From NCBI GenBank assembly GCA_037576195.1, contig CM075101.1:23746001-23810000 (forward strand): DNA of 64,000 bases, read 5' to 3'. Positions 12,601 through 22,444 of the stretch are shown here, one piece after another. Below the pieces are notes generated by a model. The model made no database searches. It saw only the letters and a program-made list of their open reading frames with translations, and was not told the DNA's origin. The stretch is from Phytoseiulus persimilis (lineage: Eukaryota > Arthropoda > Arachnida > Mesostigmata > Phytoseiidae). Position numbers and translations under genes: made by a program. Within the stretch, counting starts at the first letter, position 1; every line of letters starts with the position of its first letter.

Positions 12601-15600
12601 GTAAATGCAGGAGACGCCGTCGGCTGGGGTGTCGTAGACTTATCTCCAGCGTTCCCGTCCTCAGGGAGGCCTTGGAATAGCACCTTGTTCTCTGTTCATG
12701 AGCAGGACACACGGAGACGAACAGAGAGACGATGTTCGGAGAGAAGATGGAGAAATTCACAGTGGAGAAGAGGACGAGGAGCAGAAGTTAGTTCGCATTT
12801 CTTGTTAGTAGCCAACCAGTCAATGATCCATTTCTTGATGGCTAAAGTAGTGGCGCGGTTAGCGTTTTTCATGTGGCGTGAGCAGGTTCTTCGCTTGCAA
12901 CCGCTCGGCTGACTGCTTGCCCGACCGTGCTAGCGAAGCTTCTCAAGCCACCTGCGCTGCGATGGGTTTTAAGTGTTTTGGCGAACAACAAGAATCATTG
13001 CTCAATTCTGCACATCTCGCTCAACGGAGCAGAAATACAGCGAGACGCTCGTTTGAAGAGCTCTCCACCGTCGTTAGTTACTACATCGGATGTTACCAGA
13101 ACCAGTTTCGCGCAGATCGAGACTTCTCTCCTCTGGGGCACTCCGGACAACGGGTGACCGCTCCTCCCCGAAACGTTTGGGGAGGAGCTTCGTGGCGTGA
13201 GATTCGTCCCGTGGTTGTTCGACAGAATGAAAACGCATCGCTGCTGTTAGAAGCCAGGACAACGTGCAAATTATTCATCTACTAATTCAATTCGTGGATA
13301 AACCATGTGCAAGCTCGTGTGTGATGCGTAGATTTGCGTACTTCTCTGCTTTCTAAAGCGGATGCAATGCGCGTGTGTAGTGTGCGTGTCGTTGTTCGAC
13401 TATGTGGTGATGTCAGGAAATCGCAAAATTAAAACCCTTCATCGCTCGTCAGATAACCGAAATCACTTCCGTACGTCTCCGCCAACTAGCCCACGTCTTT
13501 GCCAGCCAGGAAACGGTCAAGGAGGTCGGTACCAAAAATCAGCTCGAGAATGGAACATTAGTTGGAGGGATAAGCGGCACCCACTTGTAACAGTGATGCA
13601 GCCGGCGGTTGAGTCGCAGCCCTCTGAATTCATAGCGACGCATGAATACACCGCAGAGTCTGCTTCCGTCACGTGATCGATGATAAGCTCAAAGACCTCT
13701 TTATTTTCATAATGCACCCGGATCCGCTCATCCATCAGAAGTGGTTCGCCATCTTTATAGCTGCGAAAAGGATACCATTCAGAGGATTCCGCAAACTTTC
13801 GGAGTTCAGTCAGCCTCGATGATGATCATTACGACACTTCAAATGCATGCAGAACACTCACAAAGTGACTTCTGGATGGGGACAACCATGTACCACCAGC
13901 TCGAAACGCACGGAAGTGCCCTCAAGGAGCTCAGTGTCCTTCAACTTGACTTTGAAGACAGGTGCGAATGGGAGCTCAGTCCCACCGGGGCTGGTGGGTC
14001 GCGAATCCGGTCTCCCGGAAGCTGGTGGAATTGATATGCGTTCAAAATTCGACTCGAGCATCGAAATATCTGAGCGCAAGGATAGGGAAGACTCCGTGAA
14101 CTCGACACCGGATCTCTAGGAAGAAGCGAGAGGACTTCGCTTGCGCGATGAGATAGAGCACTCACCACTACGAACGTTGAAAGGAGCTGAGCAGGAAGTG
14201 GTCCCTGAGGGGTTCGACGCTACGATGGTATACATCGCAGCATCCTCAGGCTGAGCATTGGTGACGGTCAAAGAATGACGGCCGGTTTTTTCGTCACTGA
14301 ATTGGGTGATGCGAGGGCCTCTGCGAACGGGAACGTTGTTCTTAAGCCATTTGAGAGCCGGAGCTGGCTCCGACTCGATGACGCACTCCAAAGTAGCACT
14401 CTCGTTTTCTGTGGATTTGAAGCTGGTCGTAGGAGCCGTCATTCATCACCCTCCTTCGGGAATAGGGAGACCTCGAACGATTGGACAAGTGGAAATCACT
14501 CACGGTGGATTGACACTCCTCTGAGCGTCTGAATGAATTTGGGCTTTTCGCCCTTTACCGGACTTGTACCTCGGGGCTCGAGGTCCGACACTGCGGTAGA
14601 AACAACATTGTCAACTTCAAGATCGAAGTTCGAGGCCACAGAGAGCAACTCCTCTGCAAGCAGAATCGCCACAGGCAGCCGGTTAGTAGAGATATGCTTG
14701 GATGAGATCTTCGCATCTTCTTCGCACTTGGATATGTTCGGGGTGGTGAAAACATAACGACAGAATGGGCCGTTTCAGCGGGTTCGACGGATTCAAATTA
14801 AGAGCCTCGCACCGGGAGCAAGATAAGGTTCTTAAAGACAACGATCACTTGTTGCATTCACTGAGCACCGGGTTGACACAAAGACCATCGAAACGACAGA
14901 GTGGTACTTATCACCGTCGACCTACGGCATCGTCATCATGTGACCCCACCAAAACAAGTGAGGTCTACCAACCGTCGACAGAGGTGATAGAACCCGAACG
15001 AAGCGACTCCGTACCTCCGGTGGTCGTTCGGTTAGCCTCGTCTTCTTGCATAGCTTCTGTACGTGTGAAGTCTTCTTCTTCTCTCACACGTAGCTCTTCT
15101 TCAGCGGACATTTTCTCCGCCACTGGAATACACACAAGAAAATTCAGTCGGACTCACTCTGAACACATCAATGTCTGCCCGTCGAACTGTTTTGGTGCTT
15201 CCGCTCTCGGGATAATGCAGCTGAATCACGCGCGATGAATGAATGCCTACTGACCTTCTGACTTTATGGTCGAAGCTTGCAGCTGTTTGCTCCATTCTTC
15301 CTTGTTGTCGATCTTCATGACAATCTGCCCCTCTGTCTTGGAGTCGAGTCTAAGACTTCCGGCCTCCTCGGTAACGTTTGTCTCGCTGGTCTGTTGGAGA
15401 TAGGTTGTCTATTATGGCATCTACCCAGAACACGTCGATGAAGGTCATCGAGGGGGACGATCCGGTGAGGGGAGGAACGCTCAACTTGTCAAAACGTTAA
15501 GGAAAGCAAAGCGGTTCTGAAGCGGTCGAGTGTTGGGGAACTACCTTGATGATGGTCTTCATGACGTACACCTTCTTGTTGTTGTAGCGATACTGAACTT

Positions 15601-18600
15601 CAGTGAGGCATAAACGACCTCCCCGAAAAAGGAACGCATGTCTCTCCTGGATTCTGCCTTTCGAATCCGTAATCAACACTTTGCCCTGAAGCCAAGCCAG
15701 TCATGGTAGAGCTTCCCATCGGGTTACCATGAAAGCTTCTATTTCTTTTTTAATTCGGTTAAGATTTTCAAACTCCGGAAACCGTCAGCTTTGGTTAATC
15801 ATTTCTGTTATAGCGTTCTAAGACCTTGACTCGGCAAGGGTGAGAAAATCTCATAGAAAAGATCAGTCAAGACGCTGAAGGCCTGAGGGATAACCTCCGA
15901 CTGAAGTGAGAAAAAAGTCTCCCGTCTGATTACCTCTTTGAGAATCCTTCCGAATTTCTGAATGTTGCCCGAGTACCCTTCCATTTTGTTGATGAACTCC
16001 AAATCCGTGGATCTCTGAGGAATCGCTTGCATGAAATCAAGCGCCCTCTGCAGATCGGTATAATCCTCACCAGCTTTTGCGTTACACTTGATCAACTCCT
16101 AGAATCGGAAATGCCTTCTCGTAAGGCCGAGCTCGCGATACCCCCAAAGACTACCCAAGCTGAGTGTCTCTTTCTTGCAGGGTGTCGGGACCGTTGATAG
16201 ACCCGTTTTTTCACCTTGAGGATGAGTTGGTAATCGTTGATTCTTTGGAGGGGTAGTTTCAGGTGCTCTTCAATGGTTTTCTCATCCCCGATCTTCCGTG
16301 AATACGCATCCAAGTACTCCTTGAGTTCTGGTACATCCTTCAGCAGCTGCTGGGCTTTGCTTTCATGCTCGGCGTATTTCACGTGCTTATCGAAGTCTCG
16401 TTCCATCCGAAGCAATGTCGTCCCAAGTTTCGAAGGTTCCCGAGCATTGTACTTTATGCCAGTAATCAGTTGCCTGTTGGGGGGTTCGCTGCCTCAGAAT
16501 TGAAGCTCTCTACGGTATGTTATTCCTCGTTTCATGACCAATTTTCAGAGAGATCATTATCTTGGATCAGCCGGAACGTTCATCAGGCCCAACTCGAACA
16601 ATGCATGAACATCTGAAAATCTCTCCGGAGCCTTACTCGTTATGGAAGTTGCAAATCTCCTTGAAATTGTAGAACAGTTGCTCCTTGTATTCTCGCAGAC
16701 GCTTCGGCATGGACGGGGTGTCCATCTCCCTCATGTAATTCTCAACGACGAAAGTCATGTCGCGAGCGAAGTCTTCTTCTGTGTCAACGAGTTCTTTCAC
16801 CAGGGTCCTGCCAATACGACACCTCGCTGCTAGTTGCTGTTCGCCAGACTTGAGTGAGCCCATTCACAAGGTCAACCCATGGACAGCTTAGACATGGGCA
16901 AACGTTTCCCGCAGGTCGATGACTAAGGCTGATTCTTCCCAGCGTTTTCAAATGAACTCATGCTACGCTACGAAGCAGCAGAATGCGTCGTGCTCCACCG
17001 ATGAGGACGCGAGAAAGTAGAGATGATAAATCTCTTCGACTTGGAAAAGGATCCAGGAAGGCTCATGATTTTCCCTCATGTTTTATCGAGTATGCACTGC
17101 GAGAAACGTTAAGAACCGCTGTCCTAGGTGCATCGGTTTATTCTGCATGCGACCAGGAAAGACGCATATCATCCGCGACTATGCGTGTTTTGAACGAAAC
17201 ATGTTATTTCCCAATCATGTTTTGGTTCACTTGAAGCGGGGACTTTTGCGACCAAACCAACGGTCGATATGGGACACGGATTTCGCTCTAAAAGCAGCGG
17301 ATGCATCTGGTGGCAGTAGCATCCCCAAAACATCACTCAATACATGTTTTCTCACGCCCAGGACCGACGAAAGCAAGTGCTCGGAACTCTCCAATCAGCG
17401 CAATTTACAGACAGGGGCCAAATCAGTTGCTCTTCTCCCGTTCAATCGAAGCACTCACTTCGAGAAACGGTCGTCGTGGAAGCCGCGCATCCCTAAGAGC
17501 CGTTTCTTTAGCGACAGCGCGTTATTCTCATCTTCTCCTGCGTCCCCAACTTCGGTGATCTGGATCGACCTGTGACCCCCGAATCGGAATTCGTAGAACT
17601 CATCAATAACTCCAACTAGAAAATTTCAGGGACGCTCTCGTCTGCGCAGCTCGAGTGGCACTTTTAGGGACGCGGTGTCGAAGTGAGGTCCGTACTACGC
17701 TGTATTTCATTGGCACAAATCCAGATCTCACAGAAATGGAAACTAATAAGAGGTGCGATCGTCAGGCTTGATCCTTATCTTGGGCAGCGCTGTGCTTCTT
17801 CATGAACTTCTCAATGAGCCCGTCTTGTATAAGAAGAATCTCTTTGGCTGCTGTTTGGTGACCTTTCGGTCGGAACTCATCGGGCAACTCCAACGCAGCC
17901 TTAAGAAGCTGTTCTTCGGAAGAACATATCGTTAACCAGTCGCTCGGTGAAGTGGTCGTATTGCGCGTAGTTGTGCCTCATTTAGAGTGGAATGGTCAAC
18001 AGCCTAAAAAAAGATCGAGCACTCGAAGCTGCCAGGAACGGCGCCGCTGTATAATGATCAACTCATGTCAACAAGCACGTCTTCTTGCTCTGCTCCGCCT
18101 CCAAGTATTATTTGAGTACGCAGGCCGAGCGATGAGTGATGATGATACCTACTTTTTTGCTATGTTTGGTTGCACAAAATGGAATGAGTTTGCATGTGCA
18201 GCGTACCCTGTTCTGCCGGCCAGATATCGGTCTCTTCTGCCAAACATGGAGACACAAATACGTGGTAGGGATTCAAGAAGCAAAACAACTGGGGAAAGCT
18301 AGCTTGACGCAACACCGCGAAATACTCCGTCGGGGCTGGCCTTGAGTCAAGTTGGTAAACTCACTCCTTCTTTGAAAGCGATAGCTCCATTGGCTTCTCC
18401 TGTGTGGGGGTGGCGGGCTCCTGAGTAGTGACGGCGCCGGCAGCTTTCTCCAAACAGTAAGAACCCACCCAGCCAGATTCGCCTGATTCCAGCTTGACGA
18501 CTCTCCATTTGCGAGGTTTACTGGTGTCCAGGACTTTCACCTGCTCGCCCTCTTTCAAGAGGAGTCCGTCTTCGTCGCTACTCAGGGGCTTGTAGTCCAA

Positions 18601-18820
18601 AATCGCCACGTAAATCGATCCGATTGGCTGCAAAAATTGAAACATCTATGAGGCGGCTGTACACCGAGCTCCTTCCGCAACCCGAATCACCCAGACGGTC
18701 TCCTGTCTCTGAGGATGCGGCGCGAACTTTCTGTAAGCAGGGTCATCAAACCCCACGGCCCTCGTTTGAGCCGATGTCGATGCTTCCCGAGTTCCGGAAT
18801 CCCCAGGCCGAAATCCTGCG
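252..18820 (-). CDS. Unc-89: Unc-89/obscurin giant muscle protein, 3' end missing
   Basis: Obscurin/Unc-89 proteins sit at the sarcomere M-line, tie myosin filaments together and signal through a Rho GEF module. Reading the minus strand from 18.8 kb down, exons encode SH3, then DH, then PH, then a linker rich in acidic and Ser/Thr residues, then at least 21 Ig domains. This order is diagnostic for Unc-89/obscurin; titin, twitchin and kettin lack an N-terminal SH3-DH-PH block. About 35 exons can be joined with matching phases, mostly phase 1 at Ig borders. The gene leaves the window at its left edge inside an Ig domain, so the remaining Ig, FN3 and kinase domains known from the family are not visible. 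The first exon is uncertain: an exon ending at 18691 joins the SH3 exon in phase 0, and anything upstream is unresolved. The junction between the second and third Ig domains (12691-13581) is also unresolved. Confidence 0.93.
3852..4548 (-). CDS. Unc-89: Unc-89 Ser/Pro/Glu-rich interdomain exons
   Basis: Two phase 1-1 exons (4273-4548 and 3852-4166) lie between Ig15 and Ig16 and encode no Ig fold. The first reads Ser/Gln/Glu-rich sequence (APLQQQAAQEEAEKG), the second SPRLSPALISDKKENESVSP and then acidic and Ser-rich sequence. Low composition complexity suggests a disordered spring or spacer, comparable to the KSP-rich spacer in nematode UNC-89 but not obviously homologous. Their 1-1 phases mean they could be skipped without frame change, so they are candidate alternatively spliced cassettes. 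Confidence 0.65.
4696..7976 (-). CDS. Unc-89: Unc-89 Ig domains 10-15
   Basis: Ig10 spans 7871-7976 and 7373-7545. Ig11 spans 7184-7289 and 6741-6913. Ig12 is 6154-6444. Ig13 spans 5956-6064 and 5706-5878. Ig14 is 5247-5534 and Ig15 is 4696-5001. Split domains are all cut at the same codon, the conserved Trp, with TG on one exon and G on the next, so the split predates duplication of this block. Ig10-Ig12 keep the F-strand Cys (YECIA, YTCVA, YTCIA). Ig15 does not (VYAVTAEIEN) and has an insertion NVNPDGPQDLP before its Trp, like the domains that follow. Confidence 0.88.
8511..11769 (-). CDS. Unc-89: Unc-89 Ig domains 4-9
   Basis: Ig4 spans 11646-11769 and 11376-11557. Ig5 is 10751-11035. Ig6 spans 10418-10606 and 10241-10337. 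Ig7 is 9855-10142, Ig8 is 9464-9745 and Ig9 is 8511-8807. Each has the I-set pattern: a Trp-Lys/Phe-Asp-Gly segment and a D-x-G-x-Y motif near the end (for example AGSYTCVISNNLG in Ig5 and KGRYKCVVENKFG in Ig8). Single-exon domains start and end in phase 1, so each is a cassette that could be duplicated or skipped without breaking frame. Ig6 is split at an unusual place, after YSLT, shortly before the D-x-G-x-Y motif. Introns are 60-650 bp; the longest, 8808-9463, has no recognisable content. Confidence 0.88.
12328..14408 (-). CDS. Unc-89: Unc-89 Ig domains 1-3
   Basis: Ig1 is one exon (14166-14408; ATLECVIESEPAPALKWLKN to AMYTIVASNPSG). Ig2 is split between 13862-14069 and 13581-13760, joined in phase 2 at the conserved FYKDGEPL segment, and ends AVYSCVAMNSEG. 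Ig3 is split between 12598-12691 and 12328-12506, joined at TW-FKDGRE, and ends GIYTCVASTFSG. The first half of Ig3 is unusual: where other domains have a Gly-x-Pro-x-Pro motif before the core Trp, it reads TTPQPTASPAFTW, and the early strands are poorly conserved. The donor after Ig2 (near 13580, gtgccg) does not match the phase of the Ig3 acceptor, so an exon may be missing between 12692 and 13580. Confidence 0.75.
14504..15122 (-). CDS. Unc-89: Unc-89 acidic and Ser/Thr-rich linker exons
   Basis: Two 150-nt exons (14973-15122 and 14504-14653) join the PH domain to the Ig array. The first is charged and mostly acidic (AEEELRVREEEDFTRTEAMQ) and then Ser/Thr/Gly-rich. The second ends with KPKFIQTLRGVSIH, which is the A strand of the first Ig domain. 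Both have phase 1 ends that match their neighbours. C. elegans UNC-89 has a comparable low-complexity linker at the same place, so this is probably a flexible spacer. Confidence 0.7.
15255..15685 (-). CDS. Unc-89: Unc-89 PH domain exons
   Basis: Two exons (15545-15685 and 15255-15390) encode the pleckstrin-homology domain that follows DH in all Dbl-family exchange factors and tunes GEF activity or membrane contact. Readable landmarks are GKVLITDSKG, then RHAFLFRGGRLCLTEV, then KVYVMKTIIK, and at the C-terminal helix the invariant Trp in KEEWSKQLQA. Phases are 0 in, 0 between, and 1 out. The internal intron is 154 bp. Confidence 0.85.
15934..16807 (-). CDS. Unc-89: Unc-89 DH (RhoGEF) domain exons
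   Basis: Three exons (16637-16807, 16215-16473, 15934-16098) encode a complete Dbl-homology domain, which promotes GDP release from Rho-family GTPases. The first carries the CR1 helix (LVKELVDTEEDFARDM), the second the central helices and the signature CR3 helix (LKLPLQRINDYQLILK), and the third continues with ELIKCNAKAGEDYTDLQRAL. Phases agree at each junction: GA plus G makes Glu at the first, and the second is phase 0. The start at 16807 follows a tattggcag acceptor in the phase that the SH3 exon requires. The intron before it (16808-18364, about 1.56 kb) is long for this gene and holds nothing I recognise. Confidence 0.9.
18365..18820 (-). CDS. Unc-89: Unc-89 N-terminal exon and SH3-domain exon
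   Basis: The SH3 domain is encoded by the exon 18365-18627. It shows the usual landmarks: AILDY in place of ALYDY, an acidic RT loop (SSDEDG), a Trp in KWRVVK, and GWVGSYCLE at the end. SH3 domains bind proline-rich ligands; in UNC-89 this one sits next to the RhoGEF. The exon ends in a gtgagt donor in phase 2. Upstream, a 63-bp intron (18628-18690, gtgatt...tgcag) separates it from a short exon whose frame reads FDDPAYRKFAPHPQRQETVW into the SH3 in phase 0. That exon may begin at an ATG near 18828 or after a cag near 18818; I cannot decide which. The peptide before the SH3 is not conserved in any family I know. Confidence 0.75.
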
Positions 18821-19492
18821 TCCCACATGGATCACACAAACCTGATTCTGAGTCGAGTTTATTCAATTGTTTCCTCAGTCTACATTTCTCGATTAGTTTC
18901 CATGCCTCTGAGAATGATTTCCTTGTTGCATTTCCGGTCGGTACTCTACTGTGTTTCATCCGCGAGATGGATCATTCTCATCGGGGAGGGCTTTTGTCAG
19001 AGACTGGTAAACACGGTCCCAGAGACTTTATGTGTATCTGTGACAGTGTTCCTACCGCGTATGCAGACCTCGTGTCGCCAGTTTGTGTCTGAGGGTTCTC
19101 GAAGAACCCTTCCGAAGACGGTTCAAGGTTTTTTAACCGCGCCGACCGGACGCTCGCGCCGAATCGATGAGAGTGGCCGCCGAATTCCCCATAGACCCTT
19201 GTCTACAAGGTACCATTCCAAAAGCAAAAGATCGTTTCTCAATGTTTGAGCCGCTTGAAACAACCTTGCTCTCGATGCTGCTCTGAGCAGAGTGAAGAGA
19301 GTCGCCCGACTCGAGACAAACGCTCATTGGCCATAAACTAGCCAATCTAGGAGCTCGCTGCGTGTTCGCTGAGTAACAAATGATACGGTCGTTAGTCCGC
19401 CCCTGCTTCAGTTTTCATTTACACTCGTATGTTACAATTGTTGAATACGCTCATAGTGTTGAAGAAAGACGTCCGATCCGTTCCGTTCTCGA

Positions 19493-20611
19493 TCAGTTCA
19501 CTAGGGGGGACGGTGATTTGCTCTTGGAGCTGGGAGAAGCTGACGGAGATTCAAGGCCGAGACCGGAGTCGCACGACGGAGCAGTTCTATATCCCTCAGA
19601 TTTGAGTGCATACGGCTCGATGTCAATCTCTGATTCGAAGCTCGTATCCGACTGCTTCTCAGACTCGAAGCTGGTGTCGGATGGCTTCTCGGATTCGAAG
19701 CTTGTGTCCGCAGGCTTTTCGCGTTCGATGGATCTCCCGGCCCATTGATCCGCGCCATATTCCCTCTGGTCGTTCATGAGCGTGCGATAGTCGAGACCGA
19801 AATCACTGACGCGGCTTTTGTTGTTGACGAAATCCTTGAAGTAGAGCTCATCGTCGATTTTATCTTCGTACTTTTCCAAAAGTCCTCTTTCCCGAAGCTT
19901 CGAGAGAATCTCCTCCGCTCCCTCGGAGAAGCCGAAAACATTCTTGAGACGACGGACATTGGGCACTTCCATTCCCGCAATAAAATGCTCGATGACCGAG
20001 TCCGCTGAGATGTCGCCGGTGTTCGTTGGCACACAGAACTGGCTCCCGGAGGCCATCGCTTCCTGTTTGCCTTGGAATTCCTTCATTTCCTTGCAGGTGA
20101 CCGTCTTGATTCTCAGGACGAAAGCCAGCTCATCGACGTTGGCGAAGACGAAGAGGCTGTCTTTAGAATCCTTCTTGATGGTTCGAATGCCACCCGGAAT
20201 CATCACTTCCACTTCATGCGGGATGAACAATTCCAGGAGAGCTCTGTCGTCCTTGGAGACGTCGAACAGCTCAGTTTCAGCCAACTTCACCTCACCGTCC
20301 ATAACCGGGTACACGTACTTGTCTCCCAGCAGAGCTTTGTACTTCTTCTGCATTTTGACGTGGAAGTCGAACTCGCTGACCATCATTTTGGTTCCGTCCT
20401 CTTTGATGTAGGGATAGATGTGCTTGCAATCCTTGAACACATCGGAAGTTCCTGCGACACGGTCTCGAATGGCTTTGGATTCCCTCGGCGGGATGAACGG
20501 CACGTAGCTGTGTGCTCGAGACAGACTGTCGCGCTTCTGGAGCCTGGACTTCTGGAAGTCGCCGAGCTCACCCACAGACTCGTAGGAGACGCTGTTCTGT
20601 CTACTTGCCAT
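19493..20611 (-). CDS. Unrecognised single-exon protein of 372 residues with C-terminal repeats
   Basis: An uninterrupted frame runs from ATG at 20609-20611 (context ACGGAGATGG) to a stop at 19493. The frame is open for a further 26 codons upstream, which include a possible acceptor (ccctccccag), so an upstream exon is possible. The first 270 residues look like a folded, charged domain: Lys/Asp-rich, with segments such as FVFANVDELAFVLRIKTVTC and VRRLKNVFGFSEGAEEIL. I do not recognise it. Then comes a tandem repeat (unit about SFESEKPSDT) and a Ser/Pro/Lys-rich tail ending in a stop. It lies on the same strand as and directly upstream of Unc-89, so it is either an intronless neighbour or, if spliced before the stop, an alternative Unc-89 5' exon. 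Confidence 0.6.
   Translation of the reverse strand: MASRQNSVSYESVGELGDFQKSRLQKRDSLSRAHSYVPFIPPRESKAIRDRVAGTSDVFKDCKHIYPYIKEDGTKMMVSEFDFHVKMQKKYKALLGDKYVYPVMDGEVKLAETELFDVSKDDRALLELFIPHEVEVMIPGGIRTIKKDSKDSLFVFANVDELAFVLRIKTVTCKEMKEFQGKQEAMASGSQFCVPTNTGDISADSVIEHFIAGMEVPNVRRLKNVFGFSEGAEEILSKLRERGLLEKYEDKIDDELYFKDFVNNKSRVSDFGLDYRTLMNDQREYGADQWAGRSIEREKPADTSFESEKPSDTSFESEKQSDTSFESEIDIEPYALKSEGYRTAPSCDSGLGLESPSASPSSKSKSPSPLVN
19627..19735. repeat. 30-bp tandem repeat inside the 19.5-20.6 kb ORF
   Basis: Three to four copies of a 30-bp unit built around ggattcgaagctngtgtcc lie head to tail and keep the reading frame, giving a 10-residue protein repeat (about SFESEKPSDT). Copies differ at several bases, so it is not freshly expanded. 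Confidence 0.8.
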
Positions 20612-22219
20612 CTCCGTTGGAAACACTTGTTCGTTGTGTGCCTCGGCGACTCGCTTCTCGAGCTTATGTAACAACACTGGGGAGGGCAAGGGTTGCAGCC
20701 AACAAGAGCTACCCTTTCTTGTTCAACAACTAATTGATGCACTCGGCTTCTGTCACGAGTGCAGTCGGTAAGCAGACAAGGTTCGCCCATCTGTCGATGG
20801 CAAGCGCATCCTAGTCGCCCTTGACGCCTGTTGATCATCTTCTCCTCGAACCGAAGAGGTGACGAGGCGTCGGGCTCGCCTGCGTCAAGATCGCCTCCCG
20901 AAATTCAAAGGCTTTGCTTCGCGATAGACGGAACTCGGCAATGAGAGGGAATGAGCGAGTGAGGCATTCAACGAGAAAGTTAGCATCAGCCACTCGTATT
21001 TAATGACCCGTTGTAGATGCTGGCATTTCTGAGGTATGACACAGGCCGAGATCACGCTGCCCCGGGATGGCTGCAGATATTTGTGGCCATGTTAGCGTTC
21101 GGTAACGAGACTGCTGGTGTCGATCCATGGTCGCGATAGCCGGCGGCCTTCCTAGCGCTGATGGAGGTCTTGGTTCGCTGACTTCTACAGCATTCGATTG
21201 TCTCGACGATTACGTCATACCCTACTGTTCCCTCCCATTGGAGACTTAGCTCTGTGCTCATAGATCTCCGGAATGAGCTCGGTGCCTGGAATATCCTTGG
21301 CCCGAGAACTCGGGAAGTCTAGGGGTCGAGTTCTCTTAGCCGCTCATTGAGTGTGCAGTTTTGAATGCTTCGATCCATCGTGGTCGAGTTCGAACTTCAG
21401 AAGACGAGAGGATCCTCAAGGGAAACTCCCACTACAATAACCGATTCCGGGACGGGACCGTGCCGGTTCGTCTTCCGAATCGAATCTCTCCCGGGGAACC
21501 ATGAGAGGTCGAAGAATAAACTATCGGCATCACATTTCGACCGAGACGATGACTCCGAAATTTGATATCGTTCCCATCAGGCTCTGTGGTCTGCGCGATG
21601 TCCGTCTCCGAGCTCAGCAGAGCATACACGAAGCTGATACTCAAGTATGAATCAATCCACACGGTAATCTTGAGGCAGACTGATCCGACTCAATCAGTCT
21701 CAATCGGTCTTCAGCCTGACCTCGCCCAAAACGCTGAGGTGACAAAACACCTCGTTCTGTTTTAACCGAGCAGGTATTTTAAACTCGACTCCCAACTCTT
21801 GCTGTCGCGTGTGTCTCCCAGATGCCGGAGTTCACCCAATGCGAGGATTGTACGAGTTTGTACAAATCGCAAGAAGCGACTTCTCTACTTCCAGTTGTCT
21901 CGCTCTCTCCCATCGTTGAGAAAGCAAGGTCTTCACGGCGGTAGTTGGTTTGCCAGACTCGTTGCTTCAATGGCCATGAGTGGGTTCATTCTAATTGCAG
22001 CGAATGCCTCGGGTTCCAACCAAAAATGTCATCAAGACTCTCGTGTGAATCACTGACCAGCAGAACTCACTGAAACAGTCTAGTCTTCGGGAGAGAACTC
22101 AACGGCCTCCAGTAATTCGAAGCCATTGTTCTCAAATCCGTTCCGTCATTTTCATCTCATTGAGAGCAGGAATGTTTAGCAGAACCCGCGAACATGAAAC
22201 AAGTCTAGGCACCTGCAGG

Positions 22220-22444
22220 CTAGATGTGCGTCGCGGAAATCCTTGGAACGCGCACCCTGTTAGCACCCGGGATAAGCTTGCTCACCGAAGAATCTTCTAG
22301 CATCTGAGTGTCACCGCCACCAAACGAAGCGTTGTAGACCTGCTTTGACGAGCTTTCGAAAGATTTCATTTCCCCGGAGGAGTCGATAGTGGTAACTTTG
22401 GTGGATCGCATCGAAAATCCGGACATTCCTCCTTCGACTTCCAC
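22220..22444 (-). CDS. Probable terminal exon of an unidentified minus-strand gene
   Basis: A 74-codon frame follows a good acceptor (ctcgtttgcag at 22445) in phase 0 and ends at TAG 22220-22222. The peptide is Ser/Gly-rich and mixed in charge (FESSSKQVYNASFGGGDTQM, ending ANRVRVPRISATHI). I recognise no domain. It could be the last exon of the minus-strand gene whose exons appear at 28.9-35.6 kb, but I could not connect them. Unknown function. Confidence 0.4.
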   Translation of the reverse strand: MEVEGGMSGFSMRSTKVTTIDSSGEMKSFESSSKQVYNASFGGGDTQMLEDSSVSKLIPGANRVRVPRISATHI

